Source: a virus. Taken from it: a stretch of DNA of 51,466 nt. Positions 40,710-50,921 of this stretch are shown piece by piece (positions within the stretch are counted from its first letter, which is position 1; every line of letters starts with the position of its first letter). Under the pieces are notes generated by a model. The model made no database searches. It saw only the letters and a program-made list of their open reading frames with translations, and was not told where the DNA came from. Position numbers and translations under genes: made by a program. Where the stretch lies: positions 1-51,466 of the IMG/VR virus record IMGVR_UViG_3300042565_001652. The stretch is one strand, 5' to 3'.

Positions 40710-42737
40710 ATGAAAAAAGATTTTGGGTTTAAAGGTTATGCAAATTCCACCGCATCAAGTTTCTGGTTAGACTCAGACTTTGATGTTAATTTCCGAGAAG
40801 AAAATCGTGTTGATTATACTAAATTAGCTGCAGCTCAAAGAGCTATTGGTAATTTTGTTAATATTGTTACTGGCCAGCAAATACCAGTTGTATTTCAAAG
40901 CCGAGAAGAGAGTTATACAGACGGTAAGCGAGTTGTTATCGGCACTAAACTTGAGGATAAGAATTTTGATCCGGCAGTTGGATTAGCATTGCATGAAGGC
41001 AGTCACATTGCATTTACTAACTTTTCATTGTTTGAAGGTGCTACTCGTTTATCCAATTCTAAATTTGCAAATCGAATTCGACTTAAAGGCCTGGATCCGG
41101 ATATGAACATGACCGAAGCCGAGTTTTCTAATATCAAGTCATTGTTGAATTGGATTGAAGATCGTCGCATTGATTACAAAGTATATACAAATGCTCCAGG
41201 ATATCGTATGTATTATGAAGCAATGTATAACAAGTATTTCAATGATAAGATTATTGATAAAGCATTGCAAACTGGAGAAAAGGTTGCTGAGGATATGGAT
41301 AGTTACATGTTTCATATTATCAATTTTACTAATCCAAATCGTCAGTTAGATGCCTTAAAGGAACTGCGACGCATATGGAATCTTGTTGATTTGAAAAATA
41401 TTAATCGTTTGAAATCGACTGAGGATGCGCTAGATTTGGCGTGTGATGTATATCGTGTTCTTCGAGATGCTACTGCTAATGCAGAACAAGAAACCAATAA
41501 TGTGTTTGATGATGTTCAAAAAGGCAATGATCCAGGCGGTGATAGTATGCAAATGGAAGCGGATGTCAGTGATGATGAACAAGACTTAACAGAAGATAAT
41601 GATGATTCAGATAAAGGTTCTTCTTTAACATTAAAAGAACTTGACAAGTTGCAAAAAGCAATACAAGCACAACAAGATTTTCTCGATGGTGATGTAGCTA
41701 AAAAAGGTCGATTAACTAAAAAGGATGCTGGCATCGTAGAAGCGATTAAAGAATCTGGTACTGAGACGCGAGTTGTGTATACAGATGCTGGCGGTACTGG
41801 TTGTCCTGTTGAAACAATTGTAGTCAAAAAATTGACTCCAGCAATCATAGAATCATTACCTAGTTTGTTTGCATCACATGCAAGTGAGTATGTTTCGGGC
41901 ACGCGAGTGTTTAATGAAAGTAACTGGGGCAGTCGTACGATTATCCAACATCAACAAGCAGTCGATGCCGGCATTGTGTTAGGCAAGAAGTTAGGTAATA
42001 AGTTGCAACTCCGAAACTCAGATAAGAGTTTGAAGTCAACTAGATTAGCAGCTGGTAAAATTGATAAGCGTTTAATATCTCAATTGGGATATAACAATGT
42101 GAATGTGTTTCATCGTGTAGTAACTGATCGATACAAGAACTATTTCATACACATTTCAATTGACGCATCTGGTTCAATGAATGGTGATAAGTTCAAACAA
42201 GCTATTACAAGTGCAGTAGCAGTCGCACAAGCAGCTTCAATGACAACCGGTATCCGAGTACAAATTGCTTTCCGCGGTACTGATACTATAGGAGGAGGTC
42301 GTGAAAAATGTGTTACGGTTTATGCATATGATTCGGCACATGACAAAATGAATAAGATACGAAGCTATTTCAAATACTTAACAACATTTGGATGTACTCC
42401 GGAGGGCATTGCTTTCAAAAGTATTGAGTCAGATCTTAAATCGGACGCAAAAGGAGATGAATTGATATTCCTTAATTATTCAGATGGTGAACCTACAGAT
42501 ATATCCGGCACTGACAGTTACTATAACGGAGTGCAATTCACCCGACGTGTTATTAACGGTTTCCGAGGATTAGGCATGAACATTGTAAGTTATTTTATTT
42601 ATTCTGGATATGTATATGCAGATACCCGAGAAAATTTTCAGAAAATGTATGGCATCGATGCCCAATTCATCAATCCAGAAGATATGAGAGATGTTGCAAA
42701 AACATTGAATCAAAAATTCTTGGAAATGGCTGTGTAA
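40710..42737 (+). CDS. VWA-domain protein with HExxH motif (CobT/peptidase-like)
   Basis: A 675-residue protein. HEGSH at 95-99 is an HExxH zinc-site candidate in a metallopeptidase-like N-terminal region. A strongly acidic segment (about 255-310) follows. The C-terminal VWA domain has the MIDAS motif DASGSMNG (485-492), plus later Thr and Asp-rich loops (FLNYSDGEPTD). VWA proteins of this type are partners of MoxR/CobS ATPases. The pair might act as a metal-insertion or protein-remodelling machine, but no cobalamin genes are nearby. Confidence 0.82.
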   Translation: MKKDFGFKGYANSTASSFWLDSDFDVNFREENRVDYTKLAAAQRAIGNFVNIVTGQQIPVVFQSREESYTDGKRVVIGTKLEDKNFDPAVGLALHEGSHIAFTNFSLFEGATRLSNSKFANRIRLKGLDPDMNMTEAEFSNIKSLLNWIEDRRIDYKVYTNAPGYRMYYEAMYNKYFNDKIIDKALQTGEKVAEDMDSYMFHIINFTNPNRQLDALKELRRIWNLVDLKNINRLKSTEDALDLACDVYRVLRDATANAEQETNNVFDDVQKGNDPGGDSMQMEADVSDDEQDLTEDNDDSDKGSSLTLKELDKLQKAIQAQQDFLDGDVAKKGRLTKKDAGIVEAIKESGTETRVVYTDAGGTGCPVETIVVKKLTPAIIESLPSLFASHASEYVSGTRVFNESNWGSRTIIQHQQAVDAGIVLGKKLGNKLQLRNSDKSLKSTRLAAGKIDKRLISQLGYNNVNVFHRVVTDRYKNYFIHISIDASGSMNGDKFKQAITSAVAVAQAASMTTGIRVQIAFRGTDTIGGGREKCVTVYAYDSAHDKMNKIRSYFKYLTTFGCTPEGIAFKSIESDLKSDAKGDELIFLNYSDGEPTDISGTDSYYNGVQFTRRVINGFRGLGMNIVSYFIYSGYVYADTRENFQKMYGIDAQFINPEDMRDVAKTLNQKFLEMAV

Positions 42738-42750
42738 ATATTTATATTAA
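42738..42750 (+). promoter_or_regulatory. Candidate phage promoter motif ATATTTATATTAA
   Basis: A copy of the ATATTTAT motif lies just after the VWA gene and 27 bases before the groEL ATG, followed by AAAGTTATAAAAGGATAAAAG. An AAAAGGA precedes the start. It would let groEL be expressed apart from the upstream gene. Confidence 0.45.
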
Positions 42751-42771
42751 AATAAAGTTATAAAAGGATAA

Positions 42772-44396
<1,625 letters not shown>

Positions 44397-44397
<1 letters not shown>

Positions 44398-44654
44398 TGG
44401 AACAGCGGTTATTCGAACAACTCAAAAAGATTACAAACAAGAAGCGTAAAAGGCCGGTGGAAGATATCCATCGGTCTTTGGCTATTGTAGAATGTATTAT
44501 ACGGGATGCCGATGACTTCGGCGTAACTCCTCAAATAGTTACATTAGCATTGCAGCATATGAAACATAATCCTAAGTTAGATATATCTGATGCTATAATG
44601 CTAGCCTATGATGAGTGGTTTGATGCTGGATTACGCACTTTTAACAATGGTTAA
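44397..44654 (+). CDS. Hypothetical protein (85 aa)
   Basis: An 85-residue helical protein whose ATG overlaps the groEL stop by one base (TAATG). It has a basic first part (LKKITNKKRKRPVEDIHR) and an acidic second part. It occupies the position where groES might be sought but has none of the GroES mobile-loop or beta-barrel features. Function unknown. Confidence 0.6.
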
Positions 44655-44671
44655 TATAAAAGTAAATAAAG

Positions 44672-44884
44672 ATGACACCAGTATATAAACATGGAGAAGC
44701 CGCGTACATAGTTATGCGGCAGACTCCTGTTCATCATTTTGCAAAAGGATTCGATGATCCACCCAACATGGAGTATGTGCAGTCGTACATGAAGTGGTTA
44801 GGAGCAGATCACGTGTTACGAACCCAAACGCATTTCATGTTTTGTGAAACTATCCCGGATGTAGATTTTGAAATCATAGAATAA
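44672..44884 (+). CDS. Hypothetical protein (70 aa)
   Basis: A 70-residue protein beginning MTPVYKHGEAAYIVMRQTPV, with a compact alpha/beta appearance and several aromatic residues. It follows the preceding gene by 17 bases. No family was recognised. Confidence 0.55.
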   Translation: MTPVYKHGEAAYIVMRQTPVHHFAKGFDDPPNMEYVQSYMKWLGADHVLRTQTHFMFCETIPDVDFEIIE

Positions 44885-44900
44885 TTTCATATAATATGTT

Positions 44901-45152
44901 ATGACAGAAAGAGAATTACAATTATTAGGATTTGAAAGAGAAGACTACTGTGATTGGGATGGAGACCACCACTACTATTCTTATCAAATCACAAACGGAA
45001 TGTCCTTTATATCATCAGCAAGTGATGAAATTGAAGAAGATGGTCAATGGTATGTAGATGTATTCAACACACAGCATCCGATCCGTTTCTGGAAATTTGA
45101 GGAAGTACAGTCACTTATTAACAAATTAGAAAAACATTTGATTAAAGAATGA
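44901..45152 (+). CDS. Hypothetical protein (83 aa)
   Basis: An 83-residue acidic protein (MTERELQLLGFEREDYCDWD) with DWDGDHHYYSYQITNG in its middle and a C-terminal helix (FEEVQSLINKLEKHLIKE). Proteins of this look are common as phage accessory genes of unknown function. It overlaps the next gene by four bases. Confidence 0.55.
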   Translation: MTERELQLLGFEREDYCDWDGDHHYYSYQITNGMSFISSASDEIEEDGQWYVDVFNTQHPIRFWKFEEVQSLINKLEKHLIKE

Positions 45153-45418
45153 AAGCTAAACTACTAAAAAAATTACGAAAAGATTGTAGTTGGACATTCG
45201 TTCAACAAGATGTCGGTGGCGTTGTAGTAGACAAATGGATGTTATTACACGGAGGTTTTATTAGTGAGTACTATAACTCAGAATCATTAATAAAACACGT
45301 GTTGCAATATAATGCAGATTATTATGATGCTTTTTGGGATTGGCCATGGGACAACATATTTCACCAATATCATACCAAAGTAACCGAACGTACGTTTAGA
45401 AAATACAAACAAAGATGA
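45149..45418 (+). CDS. Hypothetical protein (89 aa)
   Basis: An 89-residue protein starting MKAKLLKKLRKDCSWTFVQQ, with many aromatic residues (YYDAFWDWPWDNIFHQYH). It ends KYKQR, similar to the ClpS-like protein's KYKQR end, probably by chance. It overlaps both neighbours (ATGA-type). Confidence 0.55.
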   Translation: MKAKLLKKLRKDCSWTFVQQDVGGVVVDKWMLLHGGFISEYYNSESLIKHVLQYNADYYDAFWDWPWDNIFHQYHTKVTERTFRKYKQR

Positions 45419-45579
45419 CTAAATTAGAAATCAAAAAATGTGTTTTAGAAATCCTAGATACATTATATGAAAGAAACGGATTTGATGATTGGTGGGATCA
45501 ATTGGATGATGACGTTGAAAATGAAATAACAGCAGAGCTTGAATCTATTATTGAAAAAAGATTAAACAAATATGAGTAA
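45415..45579 (+). CDS. Small acidic protein (54 aa)
   Basis: A 54-residue acidic helical protein (MTKLEIKKCVLEILDTLYER at the start) with GFDDWWDQLDDDVENEI. It overlaps the upstream gene by four bases and the next small gene by eight, in keeping with a real, coupled gene. Confidence 0.5.
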   Translation: MTKLEIKKCVLEILDTLYERNGFDDWWDQLDDDVENEITAELESIIEKRLNKYE

Positions 45580-45733
45580 AGACCAAGCAAAAGACGCTCT
45601 AATCGAGTTACTGTATATTCAGATGATTGACCTATCCCTGATGTCCAAGATTGAACTAGGTGATGATGTGATTGCTGAAATCAATCGACTTAAAAAGATT
45701 ATTAATAAACCATACGAGGAAAATTTGTGTTAA
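45572..45733 (+). CDS. Small helical protein (53 aa)
   Basis: A 53-residue protein (MSKDQAKDALIELLYIQMID) predicted as two helices. It overlaps the upstream gene and stops one base before the thymidylate synthase ATG. Function unknown. Confidence 0.5.
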   Translation: MSKDQAKDALIELLYIQMIDLSLMSKIELGDDVIAEINRLKKIINKPYEENLC

Positions 45734-45734
45734 C

Positions 45735-46925
45735 ATGAACACGTTAGATAAACAATACACAGACCTACTGCAAGACATCCTAGACAACGGAGTAACAAAG
45801 GAAACTAGAAATGGAGGCACACTTTCAGTGTTCGGCCGACAGATTCGACACAAGATGTTAGATGGGTTTCCACTTCTTACAACCAAGAAGATGCCATTCC
45901 GTCTTATAGCAACAGAGTTGTTGTGGTTCCTACGTGGCGATACTAACATCAAATATCTTGTTGACAATGATTGCCATATTTGGGATGGTGATGCTTTCAA
46001 AAACTACCTAAACACTTACAAAGGTAATTTTGAAATGGATAAAGACGAGTTCGTTGAAGCTATAAAAACTAATCCTGAGTTTGCTAAAAAGTGGGGGTCG
46101 CTCGGGCCTGTATATGGTAGGCAATGGAGAAATTGGGAAACAGATGATACTGATGCTCCTCGATATGAACATTGGAAGAAAGATATAGACCAAATCTCAA
46201 ACCTAATCCGTGACCTTAAAACCAATCCAGACTCAAGACGTTTGATGGTTAATGCTTGGAATGTTGGAGAATTGGATCAAATGACTCTTCCACCTTGTCA
46301 TTATGGATTTCAAGTTTATACAAGAGAGTTGAGTTTAGAAGAAAGAAAAGTTATTGCTAAAAAAGTATTACCAATATTAAATACATTTTTAGGAAACCAA
46401 AGTGAAGAAGGTTGGATAGAACAATGTGAAAAATTAAATATCCCAACCAGAGCAATCTCTTTAATGTGGAATCAACGTTCAGTAGATACATTTTTAGGTT
46501 TACCATTCAATATTGCATCTTACGGATTGTTATTAGAAATCATTGCTAAGGCAGTTAATATGATTCCTGATGAATTGATTGGTAACTTGGGTGATACACA
46601 TTTGTATTTGAATCACGTTGAACAAGCTAAAGAACAGATTGGTAGAGAACTAAGTGAATCTGAAAGGTATAGAATATTCGAAGATAGAGGATATGAATTT
46701 AGAATGATAAAGGATTGGTCTAAAGAAGAACAATACGATAAAGCTGGTATACCAACCCGAACAAGAGAACCATACCCACTGCCTGTTTTAAAACATATGA
46801 AAACAGATGAGTTCTATAAAGCGTTAAGTGAAGATACATCTTTGTTTACCCATATAGATCCAACAGATTTTCAAGTAGAAAACTATCAATCACATCCTAA
46901 AATTGTTGCCCCATTAAGTAATTAG
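45735..46925 (+). CDS. thyA: Thymidylate synthase (ThyA type), enlarged
   Basis: A 396-residue thymidylate synthase that methylates dUMP to dTMP using methylene-tetrahydrofolate. The phosphate-binding segment DSRRLMVNAWNV, the nucleophile Cys in LPPCHYGFQVYTREL, and GLPFNIASYGLLLEI are all seen. The Asn in LPFNIAS marks dUMP specificity and argues against a dCMP hydroxymethylase. The protein is longer than the usual 264-316 because of an insertion after CHYGFQVYTREL (about 40 residues, including VLPILNTFLGNQSEEGWIEQ) and others. I start at 45735, where MNTLDKQYTDLLQDIL begins the fold. The upstream dUTPase supplies dUMP. Confidence 0.93.
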   Translation: MNTLDKQYTDLLQDILDNGVTKETRNGGTLSVFGRQIRHKMLDGFPLLTTKKMPFRLIATELLWFLRGDTNIKYLVDNDCHIWDGDAFKNYLNTYKGNFEMDKDEFVEAIKTNPEFAKKWGSLGPVYGRQWRNWETDDTDAPRYEHWKKDIDQISNLIRDLKTNPDSRRLMVNAWNVGELDQMTLPPCHYGFQVYTRELSLEERKVIAKKVLPILNTFLGNQSEEGWIEQCEKLNIPTRAISLMWNQRSVDTFLGLPFNIASYGLLLEIIAKAVNMIPDELIGNLGDTHLYLNHVEQAKEQIGRELSESERYRIFEDRGYEFRMIKDWSKEEQYDKAGIPTRTREPYPLPVLKHMKTDEFYKALSEDTSLFTHIDPTDFQVENYQSHPKIVAPLSN

Positions 46926-46927
46926 TT

Positions 46928-47068
46928 ATGAAAATAAGCATAGACCAAATAATAGGACAAATATATCCGTTGCCTTACATAAAGATTACCCATACTAAAT
47001 GGTTGAACGGTAGCTATGAATTTTGCATAGGTTGGTTACGGTATGAATTAGTTATTGGAACAAAGTAA
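46928..47068 (+). CDS. Small hypothetical protein (46 aa)
   Basis: A 46-residue protein (MKISIDQIIGQIYPLPYIKI) that starts three bases after the thyA stop and ends in a one-base overlap with the thioesterase ATG (TAATG). Function unknown. Confidence 0.5.
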   Translation: MKISIDQIIGQIYPLPYIKITHTKWLNGSYEFCIGWLRYELVIGTK

Positions 47069-47469
47069 TGGACTTAATATCAACTCACCCAATTAAGAAA
47101 TCTGATTTAGGATTTCATGGCAATCTCTTTGGCGGGTCTTTACTCAAATGGATTGACGGATCTGCAGCTGGATATGCAATGCAACTATGTGATACTCCCC
47201 GAATGGTAACAGTATCAATTGATAAGTGTAACTTCGAAAAGCCGGCTCGTGAAGGGCAACTCTTAAAGATATACGGTCATCCACAGGCAATCGGAAATAC
47301 ATCGATTAATTTGTATATGGAAGCACGTGCGCACAATGTATATACCGGAAATCAGGTTGTTGTACTCAAGACTCATATCAAATTTGTACACATTGATGAA
47401 GAAGGACATCCTATTCCGTTAGGAGAAAAAGCGAGATCGAGAGTTGCTAAACTAGTAGAATCTAAATAA
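47068..47469 (+). CDS. Acyl-CoA thioesterase (hot-dog fold, YciA-like)
   Basis: A 133-residue hot-dog protein. The core helix motif HGNLFGGSLLKWIDGSAAGYAM contains Asn19, the Gly pair and Asp30, matching YciA/acyl-CoA hydrolase 4HBT proteins. VTVSIDKCNFEKPAREGQLL and the KTHIKFVHIDEEG strand complete the fold. It would hydrolyse acyl-CoA to free acid and CoA. With an acylating aldehyde dehydrogenase in the glycan operon, a role in acyl-CoA use is possible, though unproven. Confidence 0.8.
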   Translation: MDLISTHPIKKSDLGFHGNLFGGSLLKWIDGSAAGYAMQLCDTPRMVTVSIDKCNFEKPAREGQLLKIYGHPQAIGNTSINLYMEARAHNVYTGNQVVVLKTHIKFVHIDEEGHPIPLGEKARSRVAKLVESK

Positions 47470-47472
47470 TTA

Positions 47473-47487
47473 ATATTTATTAATATG
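47473..47487 (+). promoter_or_regulatory. Exact 15-base motif ATATTTATTAATATG ending in a start codon
   Basis: Third exact copy, after the thioesterase stop and ending in ATG 47485 of an adhesion-type virion protein. Its use before a virion gene supports a late-promoter reading. Confidence 0.58.
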
Positions 47488-48450
47488 AATGATGATTATA
47501 AAAACTATCTTAGCCGAGTCGATTTGATTAAAAATCAAGTCGAACGAGAACGCTTACGTGAACAACAAGTACAACAAACACGTAAACAAAGAATGCGAAA
47601 ACAATTGTTAGAAAAACAACAACAAATACTTCAAGCTGAACTAACATCTAGAATGTTTGCTAGCGTTTATAGTACAGGTGGCGATTCTTCTGTAGATGCA
47701 GACGCTCAGGCATTCATCACATCAGCAGCAATAACAGACCCTACACAACAGAGTGCGGTCAATCAATTGGTTGTTGACTTGAAGGGTTACGGTATATGGA
47801 CTAAAATGAATTTCATTTATCCTTTTGTTGGAGGCACGGCATCAACTCATAAATGGAACTTGAAAAATCCTTTAGATACTGACGCAGCGTTTAGACTATT
47901 GTTTAGTGGTGGAGTTACACATTCAACAAATGGTGTACAATTTGGAGGTGTTAATGGTTGGGCAGAAACATACTTAAATCCAAATACAGTGTTTAATACA
48001 AATGATTCATTTCATTTATCAATATATTCTAGAACAAATAGTGCATCGAATTCAGCATATGAAATGGGGGGACAAAATGGATCTACAAGAACTGCTTTAT
48101 TGTTAAGATCGGCACTTGGGAACGTTTTTAATTATGCACATCTTAACGGAATAGTAACTGCAAATCCAAACAGTACTGGTATGTATGTTTCAACTAGAGA
48201 AACAAGCACAAGTTTAAAGCTATTTAGAAATAATGTACAATTGGGAAGTACGTATACGGGTGCCAATGGAGCTAGATTTGATTTAACATTACCTATAGGT
48301 GCATATAAAATTGGTGTAAATCCACCTTCCAATTTTTCTAATAGACAATACGCCTTTGCCTCAATAGGTGACGGATTAACCGATACAGAAGCAGCTAACT
48401 TATACACAGCAGTACAAGCATTTCAAACAACATTAGGACGTAACATATGA
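47485..48450 (+). CDS. Virion adhesion-type protein (concanavalin-like domain)
   Basis: A 321-residue protein. Residues about 10-60 form a basic/Gln-rich coiled coil (RERLREQQVQQTRKQRMRKQ). It is followed by DADAQAFITSAAITDPTQQS and a strand-rich domain with WNLKNPLDTDAAFRLLFSGG and NDSFHLSIYSRTNSAS, recalling lectin/LamG-type folds in phage receptor-binding proteins. The ending TDTEAANLYTAVQAFQTTLG is common to such proteins in Bacteroidetes phages. The likely role is host attachment. Confidence 0.7.
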   Translation: MNDDYKNYLSRVDLIKNQVERERLREQQVQQTRKQRMRKQLLEKQQQILQAELTSRMFASVYSTGGDSSVDADAQAFITSAAITDPTQQSAVNQLVVDLKGYGIWTKMNFIYPFVGGTASTHKWNLKNPLDTDAAFRLLFSGGVTHSTNGVQFGGVNGWAETYLNPNTVFNTNDSFHLSIYSRTNSASNSAYEMGGQNGSTRTALLLRSALGNVFNYAHLNGIVTANPNSTGMYVSTRETSTSLKLFRNNVQLGSTYTGANGARFDLTLPIGAYKIGVNPPSNFSNRQYAFASIGDGLTDTEAANLYTAVQAFQTTLGRNI

Positions 48451-48662
48451 TACAAGTAGCACTATTAACAGAAGTACAAAAAGACGAATTAGTAGGTCAG
48501 ATGTATGACGAGGATTCGTATTTTAATCCTATTCAAGACATTAACGACAATTGGATAATCTCAGTTGAAGAAATAGACCAATGCGTGACTACTGAATTTC
48601 TATGGGTAAAAGAACTTCCTTTGATTCCATACGAGCCAAAGCCAACCCCTCCAATTGAATAA
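48447..48662 (+). CDS. Small partner of the adhesion-type protein (71 aa)
   Basis: A 71-residue acidic protein with Trp and Pro-rich C-terminus (LPLIPYEPKPTPPIE). It overlaps the adhesion-type gene (ATGA) and precedes the secreted protein gene by two bases. It may be a tail-fibre assembly factor, or a minor structural component; no family was recognised. Confidence 0.55.
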   Translation: MIQVALLTEVQKDELVGQMYDEDSYFNPIQDINDNWIISVEEIDQCVTTEFLWVKELPLIPYEPKPTPPIE

Positions 48663-48664
48663 CT

Positions 48665-50869
48665 ATGAAACGGTTATTACTATACATGATGTTGTTATGT
48701 GGCACTGCATATACTCAGTACTGTCCGGCACTAGGTCCTGATCAGTTATTACCATGTGGGGTTTCTTCAACCACATTAACTGCAGATTTTTCGCAATGCA
48801 CACCCGGTAGTAATCCTAACTCTACAACTAATTATGGAGTTACAAATATTCAATATGCCGCACAGACCAACACGGGCACTCAATTGTCCATGTCCGATGA
48901 TTCTCAACAAGGACCATTCAATATAGGATTCACATTTTGTTTTTATGGACAAACATATACACAGTTTTGGGTAGGATCTAATGGATGGATCTCATTCTCT
49001 GCAGCACAGCCTACTACGTTCACATCCACCCCAATTCCTAGTGCAGCTGCAAATGTTCCTAGGAACTGCATTATGGGACCATGGCAAGATTGGCATCCTG
49101 GTATCGGAGGACAGATCAGATATCAAGTTCAGGGCACAGCTCCATGTCGCAAACTGGTAGTGAGTTGGATAAATATGCCAATGTTTTCGTGCACATCTAC
49201 TATAGGAACATTTCATATTGTAATTTACGAGTCAACCAATGTCATTGAAAATCATATTCAAAGCAAACCAAACTGTCTACAATGGGCTGGTGGAACTGCA
49301 GTGCAGGGAGTACATAATCAAGCAGGTACCGCAGCAGTAACAGTACCAGGACGTAATTCAACACAGTGGACGGCAAACAATGATGCTTGGAGATATACGC
49401 CAGCTGGCCCTGCTGTATTGCCGGTACCTACATGGTATCTAGTTGGCAATCCCGTGCCTATAGGCCAAGGAACCACAATCACTGTTACGCCACCGGCAGC
49501 GGGTGCAAATTATACTTGCCAACTAGTTTATCCGGCATGCAACACCGGTTGGAATTCTTGCAATGCAATTATAGGATTAGGACCAGATACTGTGTTTGTA
49601 CAACCAGGTCCGCCTAACTTATCAGCACCAGATGTAGTTGTGTCGGATCCGGTTTGTATCGGAGACTGCAATGGAGAGATCACAGTAACACCATTAAATG
49701 GAACTCCAGGATATACATATACATGGACTACGGGACAAACAACATCAACTATCACAGGCCTATGTGCTGGTACGTACACAGTCGAAATTGAAGATGCTGC
49801 CGGATGTGATGTTACTACTAATGTTACACTAACAGATCCTCCACCTATTATTGTCGGACCTATTGTATTCAGTGATACCGCATGTTTTCAAGCAAATGCT
49901 GAAATATATTCTGTTGCCGATTTAGGCACCGGATTTTCATATACATGGAATAGTTCGGGCAACATAACCTTTGGCCAAGGATCGACAGCCGTTGTTGTGG
50001 ATTGGACTAATACTGCAGCAGGATTGGTTTCAAATGCAGTTAATGTTATTGCAACGGATGCCAATGGTTGTGAAAGTGCACTAGTGTCAGTTGATTTGTT
50101 TGTATTGAACATAGAACCACAAATTGACCAAATTGGACCTTTCTGTACGGATTCAGACTGTGTGCCATTAACCGCATTACCACTCAATGGAGTATATTCT
50201 GGACCAGGAGTTAACATCGATGAATTCTGTCCGGGTATAGCTGATACCGCTGCAAATGCTGTAGTTTATACATATACGCAGAGTGGTTGTGTGTTTGATG
50301 ATACCATCACAGTGCAAGTGAATGAGAAACCTGTTATTTTAGACATAACATCGGATCAGTTTTATCAAATATGTGATGGAGACTCCGTAACCTTCATGTA
50401 TTTGGTAGTACCATCAGTACCAGGATCCACCGAATGGTATTTTCAAAACGATACTATTCTATTAAATGCTCCATTATTCACCTGGCAAACAGAAGGAATT
50501 TACACATTAACAGCCGTGCATGTGTCTAACGGATGTGTATCAGAACCAGAACAAACAACCATATCAATTGCCAATTGTCCAGAAACTATTTACTATATGC
50601 CAAACTCTTTTACACCAGATGGCGACGAATTCAACCAAACATGGAAACCGGTATTTACTGCAGGATTCGATGCATATGATTTCCAACTTGAAATATACAA
50701 TCGTTGGGGAGAATTAATATGGGAATCGCGTGACATGTTAACGGGATGGGATGGGACTTATAATGGTCGATATGTATCCGAAGGCATCTACATATGGAAA
50801 TTAACATTTGGTGATGCAGTTAATGATGCTCGTTACAACGATTATGGTCACATAACAATTATCAGATAA
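48665..50869 (+). CDS. Secreted protein with SprB-like repeat and gliding-motility (CHU_C) C-terminal domain
   Basis: A 734-residue protein. Residues 1-17 look like a signal peptide (MKRLLLYMMLLCGTAYTQ). A long N-terminal extracellular-type region rich in Cys, Gly, Thr and Asn follows, then a SprB-like repeat (about 322-392; CIGDCNGEITVTPLNGTPGY and CAGTYTVEIEDAAGC). The C-terminal domain (about 642-734) is a textbook gliding-motility-associated CHU_C/type IX secretion sorting domain: YYMPNSFTPDGDEFNQTW, IYNRWGELIWES, GWDGTYNG, EGIYIWKL and a final ITIIR. In cells such proteins are exported by T9SS. In a phage it may be produced in the infected host and placed on its surface, or be a virion protein with a host-derived end. 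Base composition appears more GC-rich than in flanking genes, suggesting recent transfer. Confidence 0.88.
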   Translation: MKRLLLYMMLLCGTAYTQYCPALGPDQLLPCGVSSTTLTADFSQCTPGSNPNSTTNYGVTNIQYAAQTNTGTQLSMSDDSQQGPFNIGFTFCFYGQTYTQFWVGSNGWISFSAAQPTTFTSTPIPSAAANVPRNCIMGPWQDWHPGIGGQIRYQVQGTAPCRKLVVSWINMPMFSCTSTIGTFHIVIYESTNVIENHIQSKPNCLQWAGGTAVQGVHNQAGTAAVTVPGRNSTQWTANNDAWRYTPAGPAVLPVPTWYLVGNPVPIGQGTTITVTPPAAGANYTCQLVYPACNTGWNSCNAIIGLGPDTVFVQPGPPNLSAPDVVVSDPVCIGDCNGEITVTPLNGTPGYTYTWTTGQTTSTITGLCAGTYTVEIEDAAGCDVTTNVTLTDPPPIIVGPIVFSDTACFQANAEIYSVADLGTGFSYTWNSSGNITFGQGSTAVVVDWTNTAAGLVSNAVNVIATDANGCESALVSVDLFVLNIEPQIDQIGPFCTDSDCVPLTALPLNGVYSGPGVNIDEFCPGIADTAANAVVYTYTQSGCVFDDTITVQVNEKPVILDITSDQFYQICDGDSVTFMYLVVPSVPGSTEWYFQNDTILLNAPLFTWQTEGIYTLTAVHVSNGCVSEPEQTTISIANCPETIYYMPNSFTPDGDEFNQTWKPVFTAGFDAYDFQLEIYNRWGELIWESRDMLTGWDGTYNGRYVSEGIYIWKLTFGDAVNDARYNDYGHITIIR

Positions 50870-50872
50870 AGG

Positions 50873-50902
50873 TTGGATTCAATTGATTTATTTCTTATAT
50901 TT
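50873..50902 (+). promoter_or_regulatory. Host-type (Bacteroidetes sigma-A) promoter
   Basis: TTGG (50873-50876), 19 bases, TATATTT (50896-50902), then ATAGTATAAAA. Its downstream half (TTTCTTATATTTATAGTATA) is identical to the copy at 40659. It serves the small gene at 50922 and possibly the tRNA region. Confidence 0.75.
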
Positions 50903-50921
50903 ATAGTATAAAAATAAAAAG

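Noticed and set aside
45735-46925. Possible dCMP or dUMP hydroxymethylase for DNA hypermodification
   Set aside because: The LPFNIAS motif keeps the Asn that selects dUMP in thymidylate synthase; T4-type dCMP hydroxymethylase has Asp there. The enzyme is best read as ThyA.
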